DNA from: a bacterium | GTDB lineage: Bacteria; Chloroflexota; Dormibacteria; Aeolococcales; Aeolococcaceae | Direction of reading: 5' to 3' | Length of the DNA stretch: 58,193 nt | Assembly (NCBI GenBank): GCA_021803465.1 | Contig: JAJZLL010000041.1 | Location: 1 to 58,193 of the forward strand | In this document: positions 7,720 to 15,781 of the stretch, piece by piece | Numbering within the stretch: the first letter of the stretch is position 1 | Layout: each line of letters starts with the position of its first letter | Position numbers and translations under genes: made by a program | Notes under the pieces: model-generated | The model's input: the letters and a program-made list of their open reading frames with translations, nothing else | What the model was told of the DNA's origin: nothing | The model's database searches: none

Positions 7720-9498
7720 ATGAGGGTGAGAACACGTCAGATGAGGGCACGAATCGTGGCCGTGCTCGCTGCCTGGGGTATGGCACAGGTGGTGTGCTTG
7801 TCCCTTCCCGTCCGTGCAGCAACAGTCACAATGGACATCGCGACAATCTCGGGCACGGGATCTCCAGGATATGCAGGAGATGGTGGGCCAGCAGCTGCAG
7901 CAACACTCGCAACGCCAAACTCCATCACATCCGATGTGCATGGCAATGTGATCTTCTCGGACAATGGCAACAGCGTGGTACGGATGATCGCTGCCCAAAG
8001 CGGAACCTTCTACGGCATTGCGATGGCTGCTGGGGACATCTATACGGTCGCAGGGGATGGGACAGCTGGATATCTTGGAAATGGCGGGCCAGCTACAGCT
8101 GCAGAACTCAATTACCCAAAGGGAGTGGCTGTTGATCCGGCTGGAAACCTCATCATTGGCCAGAATGATGTGGTGAGCGCAGTTGCGGCAGTATCTGGCA
8201 CATACTACGGCATTGCAATGACAGCTGGGGACATCTACACGATTGCGGGAAACGGCACAAACGGTGTGTCGGGCAGCGGAGTTCTGGCCACAAGTTCTCC
8301 CCTGGAAGCGCCAGTGGGTGTTGCAGTGGATGCCCACGGAAATGTGGTGTTTTCCGACTACAACAATCAGAAGATCCAGGTGGTAGCAGGTTCCACAGGT
8401 ACGTATTACGGGACAGCGATGACCGAAGGGTATCTCTATACAATTGCGGGCACTGGCACAAACGCATACGGTGGAGACGGTGGTCCTGCCCTGTCGGCTT
8501 CATTCAGCAATCCCATCGATGTCGCTGTGGACAGCTCGGGAAATATCATCGTCGCCGATGTTGGCAACAGTCGCATCCGAGCCATTGCAGCCAGCAGTGG
8601 AACGTTCTATGGGGTGTCCATGACTGCTGGGGACATCTACACCATCGCGGGAAATGGGACAAGCGGCGCTACTGGAATTGGCGGTCTTGCCACATCAGCA
8701 GAGCTGGATCTGCCCGTCGGAGTGTCGATGGATTCCTCAGGCAATGTGCTCATAGCTGACCCGTCAAGCGCTGTTGTCGATGTGCTGGCTGGTTCCACAG
8801 GGTCCTACTATGGGGTATCGATGACTGTTGGGCACCTGTATTCCCTCGCAGGGAATGGAACGAATGCTGAAGCTGGCGATGGCGGTCCAGCAACTGCAGC
8901 CTCCCTCGACCAGCCTTCATCAACGGCAGCTGTTGGTGGTGTGGTGGACATCACTGACAGTGCTGGGGATGTCATTCGCCAGGTGTATGCGTCGGATGCA
9001 GTACAGGCGAGCTCAACAATCACCGCAGGAACACTTTCCTTCGCAGTCCAGCCTGCGCCAGTCACGTTTTCGGCCATTACACTTTCTGGTCTCGATCAGA
9101 GTTCTTCCGCCACGGAGCTCCTTGACATTGGTGACAACACGGGGAGTGGGAACGGGTGGAATGTCACCCTCTCGAACACGACATTTACGGATGGATCAGG
9201 TGCAACGCTGCAGAACAGCGACTTCTCGGCCGCCTCCCCTGCTGCACCATCCTGTGACAGTGGAGCAAGCTGCGCACCTGCAGTGTGGACATCGGGGTTC
9301 GTGCCTCTTGGAGGTTCAGGACTGCCAGGCGCAACTGCAACCAAGCTCCTTTCTGCAGCCGCCAGTGTCTCTGCTGGTTCGCCAAGTGGCATGGGGGACC
9401 AGACAGTAACGATTCTCTGGAGCGCAGCCCTTCCATCATCAAGTCGGGCTGGAACCTATGCGTCCACCTGGACAGTTACCCTTGCAGCTGGTCCGTAG
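7720..9498 (+). CDS. Secreted NHL-repeat beta-propeller protein with WxL-like C-terminal domain
   Basis: Start ATG 7720 follows GGGAAGAGAAG and gives a clean signal peptide: basic MRVRTRQMRAR, a hydrophobic core, then VRAA. Six units of about 65 residues carry the pattern DIYTIAGNGT...GDGGPAT...AELxxPxGVAxDxxGN, predicting a six-bladed NHL propeller. The last ~165 residues are different: LDIGDNTGSGNGWNVTLSN and a final GTYASTWTVTLAAGP. These match the layout of WxL surface domains, which attach non-covalently to peptidoglycan in Firmicutes. A paralogue with the same architecture is at 53061-54824. The likely location is the cell wall or outside. No catalytic motif is visible. Confidence 0.85.
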   Translation: MRVRTRQMRARIVAVLAAWGMAQVVCLSLPVRAATVTMDIATISGTGSPGYAGDGGPAAAATLATPNSITSDVHGNVIFSDNGNSVVRMIAAQSGTFYGIAMAAGDIYTVAGDGTAGYLGNGGPATAAELNYPKGVAVDPAGNLIIGQNDVVSAVAAVSGTYYGIAMTAGDIYTIAGNGTNGVSGSGVLATSSPLEAPVGVAVDAHGNVVFSDYNNQKIQVVAGSTGTYYGTAMTEGYLYTIAGTGTNAYGGDGGPALSASFSNPIDVAVDSSGNIIVADVGNSRIRAIAASSGTFYGVSMTAGDIYTIAGNGTSGATGIGGLATSAELDLPVGVSMDSSGNVLIADPSSAVVDVLAGSTGSYYGVSMTVGHLYSLAGNGTNAEAGDGGPATAASLDQPSSTAAVGGVVDITDSAGDVIRQVYASDAVQASSTITAGTLSFAVQPAPVTFSAITLSGLDQSSSATELLDIGDNTGSGNGWNVTLSNTTFTDGSGATLQNSDFSAASPAAPSCDSGASCAPAVWTSGFVPLGGSGLPGATATKLLSAAASVSAGSPSGMGDQTVTILWSAALPSSSRAGTYASTWTVTLAAGP

Positions 9499-9550
9499 CA
9501 CTGATTGCTTAGCGAGAGCCAACTCCTGCAGCACCACTCTCCGCTCAAGA

Positions 9551-9577
9551 TTGAAAGCGGGGGCAACGTGATAGACT
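9551..9577 (+). promoter_or_regulatory. Putative promoter of ftsH, leaderless layout
   Basis: TTGAAA (9551-9556), a 15-base spacer and TAGACT (9572-9577) precede the ftsH ATG by exactly seven bases. Transcription starting at about +7 would begin at the start codon. There is no Shine-Dalgarno in the seven bases between. The short spacer makes the -35 box uncertain. Confidence 0.45.
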
Positions 9578-9584
9578 TCGAGGT

Positions 9585-11438
9585 ATGAAAACGAACTCCC
9601 AGAGGAACCTGTTCCTCATTTTCATTGCTGTGGTTGCAATCATCGCGCTCTTCTTCTGGAAGTCGCTTCCTGCGCAGAATCCTCCAACAGCCAGTGCAGG
9701 CATGCTTACGCAGTACCTTCAGAAGAACGAGGTGTCTACCAGTTCAAAGCATCAGGCAGTGCTCTCCAGTGACGGTGAGACTGTCACGTGGTGGACTTCC
9801 AAGGGAAAGGAATACAAGACAACATCGACATCGACTGACACGATTGCGAAGCTTTTCAATGCGAACAAGTTCTACAACTACCAGGTTCAAAGTCAAGGTG
9901 GCAATGTGCTGATCAACTTCGTACTCCCGTATCTCCTGCCGCTGCTCCTCATCGTCTTCATGATCTGGCTTTTCATGCGCCAGTCACAGAGCGGAGCAAA
10001 TCAGGCACTCTCCTTCGGAAGAAGCCGTGCCCGCCTCATTGCCGGTGACCGTCCAACTGTCACATTTGCGGACGTTGCAGGAGTTGATGAGGCAAAACAG
10101 GAACTCACGGAAGTCGTCGAGTTCCTCAAGAGTCCAGAGCGGTTCACCTCAGTTGGTGCACGCATTCCAAAGGGTGTGCTTCTCATAGGACCTCCAGGTA
10201 CAGGAAAGACGCTCCTCAGCAAGGCTGTCGCAGGTGAAGCCGGAGTACCATTCTTCAGCATCAGCGGTTCGGAATTCGTCGAGATGTTTGTAGGAGTCGG
10301 TGCAAGCCGTGTCCGGGATCTCTTCGACCAGGCGAAGAAGAACAGCCCATGCATTGTCTTTGTTGATGAGATCGATGCTGTCGCACGGCAGCGGGGAGCA
10401 GGACTTGGTGGTGGGCATGATGAGCGCGAGCAGACGCTCAACCAGATGCTCGTCGAGATGGATGGCTTCGAAACGAACACCCATGTCATCGTCATCGCGG
10501 CTACAAACAGGCCGGATGTCCTCGATCCTGCAATCCTGCGACCTGGACGGTTTGACCGTCATGTCGTCCTGGATGCTCCTGACATCCGTGGCCGCCGTGC
10601 AATCCTCGAGGTGCACTCCCGACACAAGCCACTGGATCCCTCCATTGACCTTGATGTGCTTGCGCGCCAGACTCCTGGCTTCAGCGGAGCGGACCTTGCG
10701 AACCTCGTCAATGAGGCAGCAATCCTCACAGCCCGCCAGAACAAGCACACGATTGGCATGCACGAGCTTGAGGAGGCGATTGCCCGTATCATAGCTGGAC
10801 CTGAAAGGAAGAGCAGGCGGATTGGCGATGAAGAGAAGAAGATCATCGCCTACCATGAGATGGGGCATGCGCTTGTCATGAAATCACTTGAGCACAGTGA
10901 TCCAGTGCACAAGATCACCATCATCAGCCGCGGCATGGCGCTTGGCTGGACTATGAGCCTGCCTCAGACGGACCGCTATCTCACACGCAAGGTTGAGCTT
11001 CTGGACCAGATGGCGGGAATGTTGGGTGGACGATGCGCGGAGGAACTGCTCCTTGGTGAAGAGAACATCACCACTGGTGCAGCTGATGACATAAAGAAGG
11101 CGACATCGCTTGCACGCAAGATGGTCACGGAGTGGGGCATGAGTGACAAGCTTGGCCCGATGACCTTTGGTGAGAAGAATGAGATGGTCTTTCTTGGCCG
11201 GGATCTTGGGGAGCAGCGGAACTACTCTGAAGAGCTGGCAGCGGAGATCGATGGTGAAGTGCATGATCTTGTTGACAATGCGAAGCGCAGGGCACGGGAA
11301 ATCCTGAGCCGGCGCGAGCCTGTGCTCCATGTCCTTGCACAGCGGCTCATAGAGGTCGAAACGATGGAAGCTGCGGAAATGGATGCCATCATCGCTGAGA
11401 CTGACAAGTCGGAAACTCCAAGCACCACATCTGCATAA
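9585..11438 (+). CDS. ftsH: ATP-dependent zinc metalloprotease FtsH
   Basis: Membrane-anchored AAA+ protease that degrades damaged membrane proteins and short-lived regulators. Two N-terminal membrane segments flank an extracytoplasmic loop. The AAA module has Walker A GPPGTGKT (about residues 202-209), FVDEIDA as Walker B and the [23 protein letters not shown]. The protease domain has HEMGH (about 424-428; HEAGH is commoner) and the third zinc ligand in the GAADDI region. The length of 617 residues is typical. A -10-like TAGACT lies seven bases before the ATG and no Shine-Dalgarno is present, so leaderless translation is likely. A dyad GTCCG/CGGAC lies after the stop, around 11449-11468. Confidence 0.97.
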   Translation: MKTNSQRNLFLIFIAVVAIIALFFWKSLPAQNPPTASAGMLTQYLQKNEVSTSSKHQAVLSSDGETVTWWTSKGKEYKTTSTSTDTIAKLFNANKFYNYQVQSQGGNVLINFVLPYLLPLLLIVFMIWLFMRQSQSGANQALSFGRSRARLIAGDRPTVTFADVAGVDEAKQELTEVVEFLKSPERFTSVGARIPKGVLLIGPPGTGKTLLSKAVAGEAGVPFFSISGSEFVEMFVGVGASRVRDLFDQAKKNSPCIVFVDEIDAVARQRGAGLGGGHDEREQTLNQMLVEMDGFETNTHVIVIAATNRPDVLDPAILRPGRFDRHVVLDAPDIRGRRAILEVHSRHKPLDPSIDLDVLARQTPGFSGADLANLVNEAAILTARQNKHTIGMHELEEAIARIIAGPERKSRRIGDEEKKIIAYHEMGHALVMKSLEHSDPVHKITIISRGMALGWTMSLPQTDRYLTRKVELLDQMAGMLGGRCAEELLLGEENITTGAADDIKKATSLARKMVTEWGMSDKLGPMTFGEKNEMVFLGRDLGEQRNYSEELAAEIDGEVHDLVDNAKRRAREILSRREPVLHVLAQRLIEVETMEAAEMDAIIAETDKSETPSTTSA

Positions 11439-11504
11439 CGAACTCGCAGTCCGCTCCGGAGACGGACATCTGACGGACTAGCTGCAGAATTTTCAGGCAG
11501 CTGG

Positions 11505-11556
11505 TACAATTGGTCTTGTGCTGTTGTGCGAGGATTCCTCGCCGCGACGCACATGA
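11505..11556 (+). promoter_or_regulatory. Putative promoter and 12-codon upstream ORF ahead of the PanD-like gene
   Basis: TACAAT (11505-11510) is followed after seven bases by GTG (11518), which opens a 12-codon frame ending in TGA (11554-11556). The frame ends shortly before the GGAGGGGG Shine-Dalgarno of the next gene. The geometry matches the leaderless starts elsewhere in the window, so this may be a leaderless leader peptide. It may also be chance. Confidence 0.3.
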
Positions 11557-11573
11557 TGGAGGGGGACACTGCA

Positions 11574-11930
11574 TTGGAGCGATGCATTCGGAAGTCGACA
11601 ATTGGCAACGCCATTGTCACGCGGAGCGATCCGTACCAGCCGACTGGTTGCGCTCTGAGCCGTTCACTCATGGTTGCTGCGGACCTTATCGAGGGAGAGC
11701 AGATCCATCTGCTCAACCAGCAGACGCGCGCATCAGTGGTGACCCATGTCATTGAGGGAGATCCTGGCGAGGTGGCTGTTCTCGGAGAGCTTGCTGGCTT
11801 TGCAGCAGTTGGTGACTCCCTTTCCATGGAATCGTACGCATGGGTGAGTGATGACGAGTGGGATGTGTTCCAGCCTCGGAACCTCCATCTCGACACGACA
11901 AATGGTGTTGTGGAGACACCGGTTTCATAA
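11574..11930 (+). CDS. PanD-like protein lacking the Gly-Ser self-processing site
   Basis: Homologue of aspartate 1-decarboxylase, which normally cleaves itself at Gly24-Ser25 to make a pyruvoyl cofactor for beta-alanine and pantothenate synthesis. TTG 11574 is the likely start: GGAGGGGG lies about eight bases upstream, and from it the protein aligns without gaps to PanD starts. Similarity is clear in LMVAADLIEGEQ and VFQPRNLHLD. However, ungapped alignment puts Thr-Gly where Gly-Ser should be (PTGCAL). Lys9 becomes Thr, the Tyr58 position is His in VTHVI, and the Asn72 region (NGAAA) is GELAG. It occupies the ftsH-panD position expected in actinobacteria. Canonical activity is therefore doubtful; a structural or regulatory role, or loss of function, is possible. 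Confidence 0.8.
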   Translation: MERCIRKSTIGNAIVTRSDPYQPTGCALSRSLMVAADLIEGEQIHLLNQQTRASVVTHVIEGDPGEVAVLGELAGFAAVGDSLSMESYAWVSDDEWDVFQPRNLHLDTTNGVVETPVS

Positions 11931-12000
11931 ATGCCAGTTCACGTTGGAAGCAATTGTTGGTAGGGTTTTTCGCGCAAGCGCGATTTGGGGAGGAGCGACA

Positions 12001-12879
12001 TTGTCCACTACAGCAGTATCCGCACTTGAGTCTTTGACAGAATCTTTGTCTCCTGAGGTGGTCGATGCAGCCATCGACCGTGCCCTCAGTGAGGATGTTG
12101 GCCCGGGGGATGTGACAACCGATGCCATCGTCCCTGAGGACATGACCTGTCGGGGCAAGGTGGTCTGTCTGCAGGATGGTGTCGTTGCTGGCCTGCCTGT
12201 CATGGAGCGTGTGTTCTCCTACGTTGATGAGAAGCTCCAGTTTGATGGCAAGGTTGCTGATGGGGAGAAGGTTCAGGAGGAGCAGATCGTCGCAAGGATG
12301 TTCGGCCCAGCGCGCAGCATGCTCAAGGCGCAGCGGGTTGCAATGAACTTCTTCCAGCACCTGAGTGGCATTGCCACCATGACTGCCAAGTATGTGAAGG
12401 CTGTCGAGAACACGAGCGCATCCATCATCACGACCCGCAAGACGACACCTGGGCTCAGGAGCCTTGAGCTGTATGCTGCTCGCATGGGAGGAGCCTCCAG
12501 CATCAGGATGGGACTGTATGATGCCGTCGTAATCCGTGACAGTCACCTGGTCCTCTCAAGCGGAGTTGGATCTCCACTCCGCACGCTTAGGAAGATGTAT
12601 CCAGAGCGGGAAATCACGGTTGAAGTGACAAACATGCAGGAACTGGAGCATGCACTGACTGAGAAGGCCACATGGATCATCCTCAGCAACTTCGCTCCAG
12701 GACAGGTCAGGCAGGCAATGCAGATCATCCGTGGACAGGCAACCGTTGAAGTCTCGGGGCCCATTCCACCAGCAGGTGCACGTGCATACGCGCTCGCAGG
12801 AGTGGATTACATCAATGTTGGGGCACTCGTCCATGGTGCAACTGCGCTTGAGATGACCATGAAGTTGAGCCGCTACTAG
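12001..12879 (+). CDS. NadC-like phosphoribosyltransferase with substituted active-site residues
   Basis: Member of the quinolinate phosphoribosyltransferase fold; NadC converts quinolinate and PRPP to nicotinate mononucleotide. TTG 12001 has GGGGAGGAG just upstream and was preferred to longer in-frame starts. Visible family motifs are QRVAMNFFQHLSGIAT, TTRKTTPGLRSLE (about 143-155), GLYDAVVIRDSH (about 169-180), VEVTNMQELEHAL and GVDYINVGAL. Compared with NadC, the His-Arg substrate pair reads Ile-Arg (SSIRMG), the catalytic-region Lys reads Arg (IRDSH versus IKDNH), and LDN reads LSN. It is 292 residues, a normal length. It follows the PanD-like gene by 70 bases. It could be a divergent NadC or a ModD-like relative of unknown substrate. 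Confidence 0.8.
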   Translation: MSTTAVSALESLTESLSPEVVDAAIDRALSEDVGPGDVTTDAIVPEDMTCRGKVVCLQDGVVAGLPVMERVFSYVDEKLQFDGKVADGEKVQEEQIVARMFGPARSMLKAQRVAMNFFQHLSGIATMTAKYVKAVENTSASIITTRKTTPGLRSLELYAARMGGASSIRMGLYDAVVIRDSHLVLSSGVGSPLRTLRKMYPEREITVEVTNMQELEHALTEKATWIILSNFAPGQVRQAMQIIRGQATVEVSGPIPPAGARAYALAGVDYINVGALVHGATALEMTMKLSRY

Positions 12880-12908
12880 GCCTCCAGGCGTCGTCTTTGG
12901 GAAGTTGC

Positions 12909-13514
12909 ATGAAATCCAAAGTACCCACATTTAGGGGCTCTGCGTGGGCAGTACAGCAGTACGGAGCATATGTTCGCCACACCGCGAAGCTGGTGCGCCC
13001 GGGTGAGTGGTGTGTCGAGCGACTCCGTGCACGCGGCCTCTGCGCACTGGATGGCTGGATGCTTCCCATGAATCCACCAGCATGGAACCGTGCCGAGGAG
13101 CAATACAGGAACGCTCACGGATTCCGTGCAAGGACTCGGGCTGCAGCTCAGTGCGCAGTGTCATACGCAGGTTATGGCATGTTTGGCGCACTGGCCTCTC
13201 TCGGTGCTGCAGCACTTGTGCTCCTGGGCATGGCTGCTTGGGCAACTGCTGCTGTCCTGCCTCTCCCGGTGCTCGCTGTGGCTGGTGCGGCTGAAGGCGT
13301 GCACCAGCTCCACGCCCATGCTCTTGGTGGGGCCGCACCGAAGGACAGCTCAGTGACGGAGACGCAGGGACGAAACCATGATCAGCTCCAGATTGCGCCC
13401 TTGGAACGAGAACACAGGATGGCGAACCTCAGTGGGAGGGGCAGCAAAGGCATGAGAGACCATCGCTCCCGTGTCATCCTCAGGGGTCGTGGAGATCAGT
13501 CCATAGATCTCTGA
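12909..13514 (+). CDS. Hypothetical protein with paired hydrophobic segments
   Basis: Not recognised. The frame fills the gap between the NadC-like gene and the hydroxylase. The start is ATG 12909 (or TTG 12897). The first ~80 residues are Arg/Trp-rich and soluble. A long hydrophobic Ala/Leu/Gly stretch follows (about residues 85-135), enough for two membrane helices. The hydrophilic tail is rich in Arg, His and Gly. Codon use resembles neighbouring genes, and the opposite-strand frames look less protein-like. No Shine-Dalgarno is obvious, so the gene is only moderately supported. Confidence 0.45.
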   Translation: MKSKVPTFRGSAWAVQQYGAYVRHTAKLVRPGEWCVERLRARGLCALDGWMLPMNPPAWNRAEEQYRNAHGFRARTRAAAQCAVSYAGYGMFGALASLGAAALVLLGMAAWATAAVLPLPVLAVAGAAEGVHQLHAHALGGAAPKDSSVTETQGRNHDQLQIAPLEREHRMANLSGRGSKGMRDHRSRVILRGRGDQSIDL

Positions 13515-13621
13515 AGTTGCTCCCCGGGCAGGAGTTACGATACGGTGTCCTCATTGGAACTCCAGTGTGAGTTGCGCGATAATGAGTGCGTCCGGTTGGC
13601 CCTGGGGGAATGCGGCATATC

Positions 13622-14518
13622 ATGGCATCGAAGAGCGGGTATTCACCTGTTGTAGCATCAGCGGATGGTTCAGTCGTCGTGCAGTTGTCCGACGATCATC
13701 CAGGTTTCGCTGATCCCGCATACCGTGCACGGCGCAATGAGATCGCATCACTCTCCATTGGACATGCTCCAGGGGAACCCATTCCCCATGTCATGTACAC
13801 CGATGTTGAGCATGGCGTTTGGAAGATCGTCTCGACAGAGCTTGTGCCGAAGCATGACAAGTACGCCTGTGCAGCATATCTCGAGGGAAAGGAGGCGCTC
13901 CAGCTTCCTTCGGACCACATTCCCCAGCTTGATGAAGTGACAAGCCATCTCACTCCCATAACGGGATTCCAGTATCAGCCAGTGGCTGGGCTTGCTCCCC
14001 TCAGGGAGTTCTACAGTTCCTTCGCCAGCCACATGTTCTTCTCCACACAGTACATCAGGCACCATTCCGTTCCGCTGTACACACCGGAACCTGACATCAT
14101 CCACGAGGTGATTGGCCACGCCAACCAGCTCTCCAACGACAGGTTCGCAGCAATTTATGACGAAGTGGGGAAGGCAGTGCTGCGCACAAAGACGCGTGAG
14201 GCGCTCGAGTTTCTCTCCAGGGTATTCTGGTTCACAATGGAATTCGGCGTCATTTATGAAGATGGCCAACCGAAGGCCTACGGGGCTGGTATCCTCTCGT
14301 CTTTCGGGGAGCTCGACGTGTTCCAGAAGGCAAGGATACGTCCCCTGGACTTTCAGGAGATGGGGATGATGGAGTATGACATTACCCACTATCAGCCACT
14401 TCTCTATTCAGTCGCATCCATGGATGAGCTGTACGACCGCCTGATGGCGTTCTACTCAACCTATGACGACTCCACCTATGCAGCGCTGACCAAGGGCATA
14501 CCATCGACCGAGGAGTAG
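13622..14518 (+). CDS. phhA: Biopterin-dependent aromatic amino acid hydroxylase (phenylalanine 4-monooxygenase type)
   Basis: Non-haem iron monooxygenase expected to hydroxylate phenylalanine to tyrosine with tetrahydropterin and O2. The iron ligands are visible: His and His in IIHEVIGHAN (about residues 160 and 165) and Glu in FTMEFGV (about 206). The family signature KAYGAGILSSFGEL follows. The length of 298 residues is typical of bacterial monomeric forms, with no ACT regulatory domain. ATG 13622 was chosen; the in-frame ATG at 13610 has its G-run only one base away, and GTG 13586 has none. A preference for tryptophan or tyrosine is not excluded. Confidence 0.9.
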   Translation: MASKSGYSPVVASADGSVVVQLSDDHPGFADPAYRARRNEIASLSIGHAPGEPIPHVMYTDVEHGVWKIVSTELVPKHDKYACAAYLEGKEALQLPSDHIPQLDEVTSHLTPITGFQYQPVAGLAPLREFYSSFASHMFFSTQYIRHHSVPLYTPEPDIIHEVIGHANQLSNDRFAAIYDEVGKAVLRTKTREALEFLSRVFWFTMEFGVIYEDGQPKAYGAGILSSFGELDVFQKARIRPLDFQEMGMMEYDITHYQPLLYSVASMDELYDRLMAFYSTYDDSTYAALTKGIPSTEE

Positions 14519-14527
14519 CCCAAGCTG

Positions 14528-14980
14528 CTACCAGCTTTCGAGGGCATTGACGATTTCTTCCTCGATCCAGCCAAGCACCATGAGCATCCGGTACTCCGAC
14601 TCATGTTCCTTCTCAAGGGTTTCGTCTGCGCTCCAGGATTCGTCAGTAATACCCATCTCTGATGCAGCAACATGGCGGAGAATGTTGAGGACACGGATGA
14701 GCATGAGGGCATCTTCATCTGTGAGCTCTAGGGGAGGCGTGGACTGGGCGAAGATGGAAGCCACACGCTCGATCTCAGTGGCCCGGGTTGCAGCGAGTGC
14801 AGGAGTGACCCACTTTTCATACTCCTCCTGTAGCTCAGGATCCGCATATGCTCCGCTTGGAGGCTCCCACGATTTGCCAAGCTTCCTTGCAAGATGCTGG
14901 ATGATCGAGTAGATCGCCATCTGCTCATCATGGTCAATGGTGAGCCGGATGCGTCCCTCTCGTCGTTGAATGGATGCCAC
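14528..14980 (-). CDS. DUF2017 family protein, partner gene of clpS
   Basis: 150-residue mostly helical protein of the DUF2017 type, which in actinobacteria is usually encoded next to clpS. It starts with GTG at 14980, nine bases after the clpS stop, so the two are almost certainly co-transcribed. Visible features are an acidic helix-rich body, LTDEDALMLIRVLN and a C-terminal MLMVLGWIEEEIVNAL. No catalytic motif is apparent. Context suggests a role linked to the Clp protease adaptor system, but that is inference from neighbourhood. Confidence 0.85.
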   Translation of the reverse strand: MASIQRREGRIRLTIDHDEQMAIYSIIQHLARKLGKSWEPPSGAYADPELQEEYEKWVTPALAATRATEIERVASIFAQSTPPLELTDEDALMLIRVLNILRHVAASEMGITDESWSADETLEKEHESEYRMLMVLGWIEEEIVNALESW

Positions 14981-14989
14981 GATCGTCCG

Positions 14990-15283
14990 TTACGCGCGTG
15001 CCAGCGTTGCCTGGAGACCAAAGGCATGGAGCCGTGCCACTGACACCTCAGCCTGCTCCCGGGGCTGGGTGGCGACAACAGCCTTGCCCTCGTTGTGCAC
15101 CTGAAGCATGAGGGTGGTGGCTGTGGCCTGGTCGAAGCCGAAGAGACGCCGAAAGACGAGCACGACATAGCTCATGAGAGTGACGGGATCATTCCAGACA
15201 ACGACATGCCAGCCATGTTCATGCTGTCTGGCATGTGCGGGGGAGTTCGTGGTTGCTGGTTTCTGCTCAATGACTGTTGCCAT
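14990..15283 (-). CDS. clpS: ATP-dependent Clp protease adaptor ClpS
   Basis: Adaptor that binds N-degron substrates and delivers them to the Clp ATPase (here ClpC). The conserved core is visible: HVVVWNDPVTLMSYVVLVFRR, then HNEGKAVV and a C-terminal QAEVSVARLHAFGLQATL. The start is ATG 15283, with AGGAG and GAGG in the preceding bases; a longer in-frame extension is not ClpS-like. It is the middle gene of a minus-strand trio (zinc ribbon, clpS, DUF2017). clpC and clpP lie within the same window. Confidence 0.93.
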   Translation of the reverse strand: MATVIEQKPATTNSPAHARQHEHGWHVVVWNDPVTLMSYVVLVFRRLFGFDQATATTLMLQVHNEGKAVVATQPREQAEVSVARLHAFGLQATLARA

Positions 15284-15367
15284 GTCCTCTGTCTCCTGCC
15301 GATATCGTATCATGCTGCAGAATGGGTCACCAGCAGATCCGGAAGGGCGTGGAGAGGCTGCGAGGAA

Positions 15368-15580
15368 TCACTGGGTCATGGGGGACGACTTCTGGGGGAA
15401 GTCAATGATGGCTCCCCACGCCTGCGATACTGCGGTCGGAACCGGATCGGGGAAGGAGAGGACAGCCTGGAGAGGCATTTCGCAACGATGGCAAACGATC
15501 CAGATCGGTCCAGGTTCGGAGATCGGACGTTCTAGGAGATGTTTAGCGCCGCATTCTTCACAGGTGATAGTGATTCTCAT
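15368..15580 (-). CDS. Small zinc-ribbon-like protein (70 aa)
   Basis: Short protein with two CxxC pairs, CEEC (residues 7-10) and CHRC (about 30-33), consistent with one structural zinc site. It starts at ATG 15580 and ends 84 bases before clpS on the same strand, so it may lead the clpS operon. The rest is non-repetitive. Its function is unknown; small zinc ribbons often bind nucleic acid or protein. Confidence 0.6.
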   Translation of the reverse strand: MRITITCEECGAKHLLERPISEPGPIWIVCHRCEMPLQAVLSFPDPVPTAVSQAWGAIIDFPQKSSPMTQ

Positions 15581-15781
15581 AGCTCACCAAGCGTCTCATG
15601 CAACCCGTGACGTCGGACTGACGACATGTTATGGTCCTGTAACGATCCCTCCCCGGTTGTGTGAATGGGCCGGAAATGCAGATCGCGGGCCAGTTGAGCG
15701 ATGATAGATGAAAGCGCTTTCCGCCCTTGAATGCGCCACTTACCAACCAACATGGGCATGGACAAAAGGAGTCTCCGACTC

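Noticed and set aside
15095..15704. Plus-strand frames across the clpS/zinc-ribbon region
   Set aside because: ClpS and the CxxC protein on the minus strand have clear motifs; the plus frames do not.
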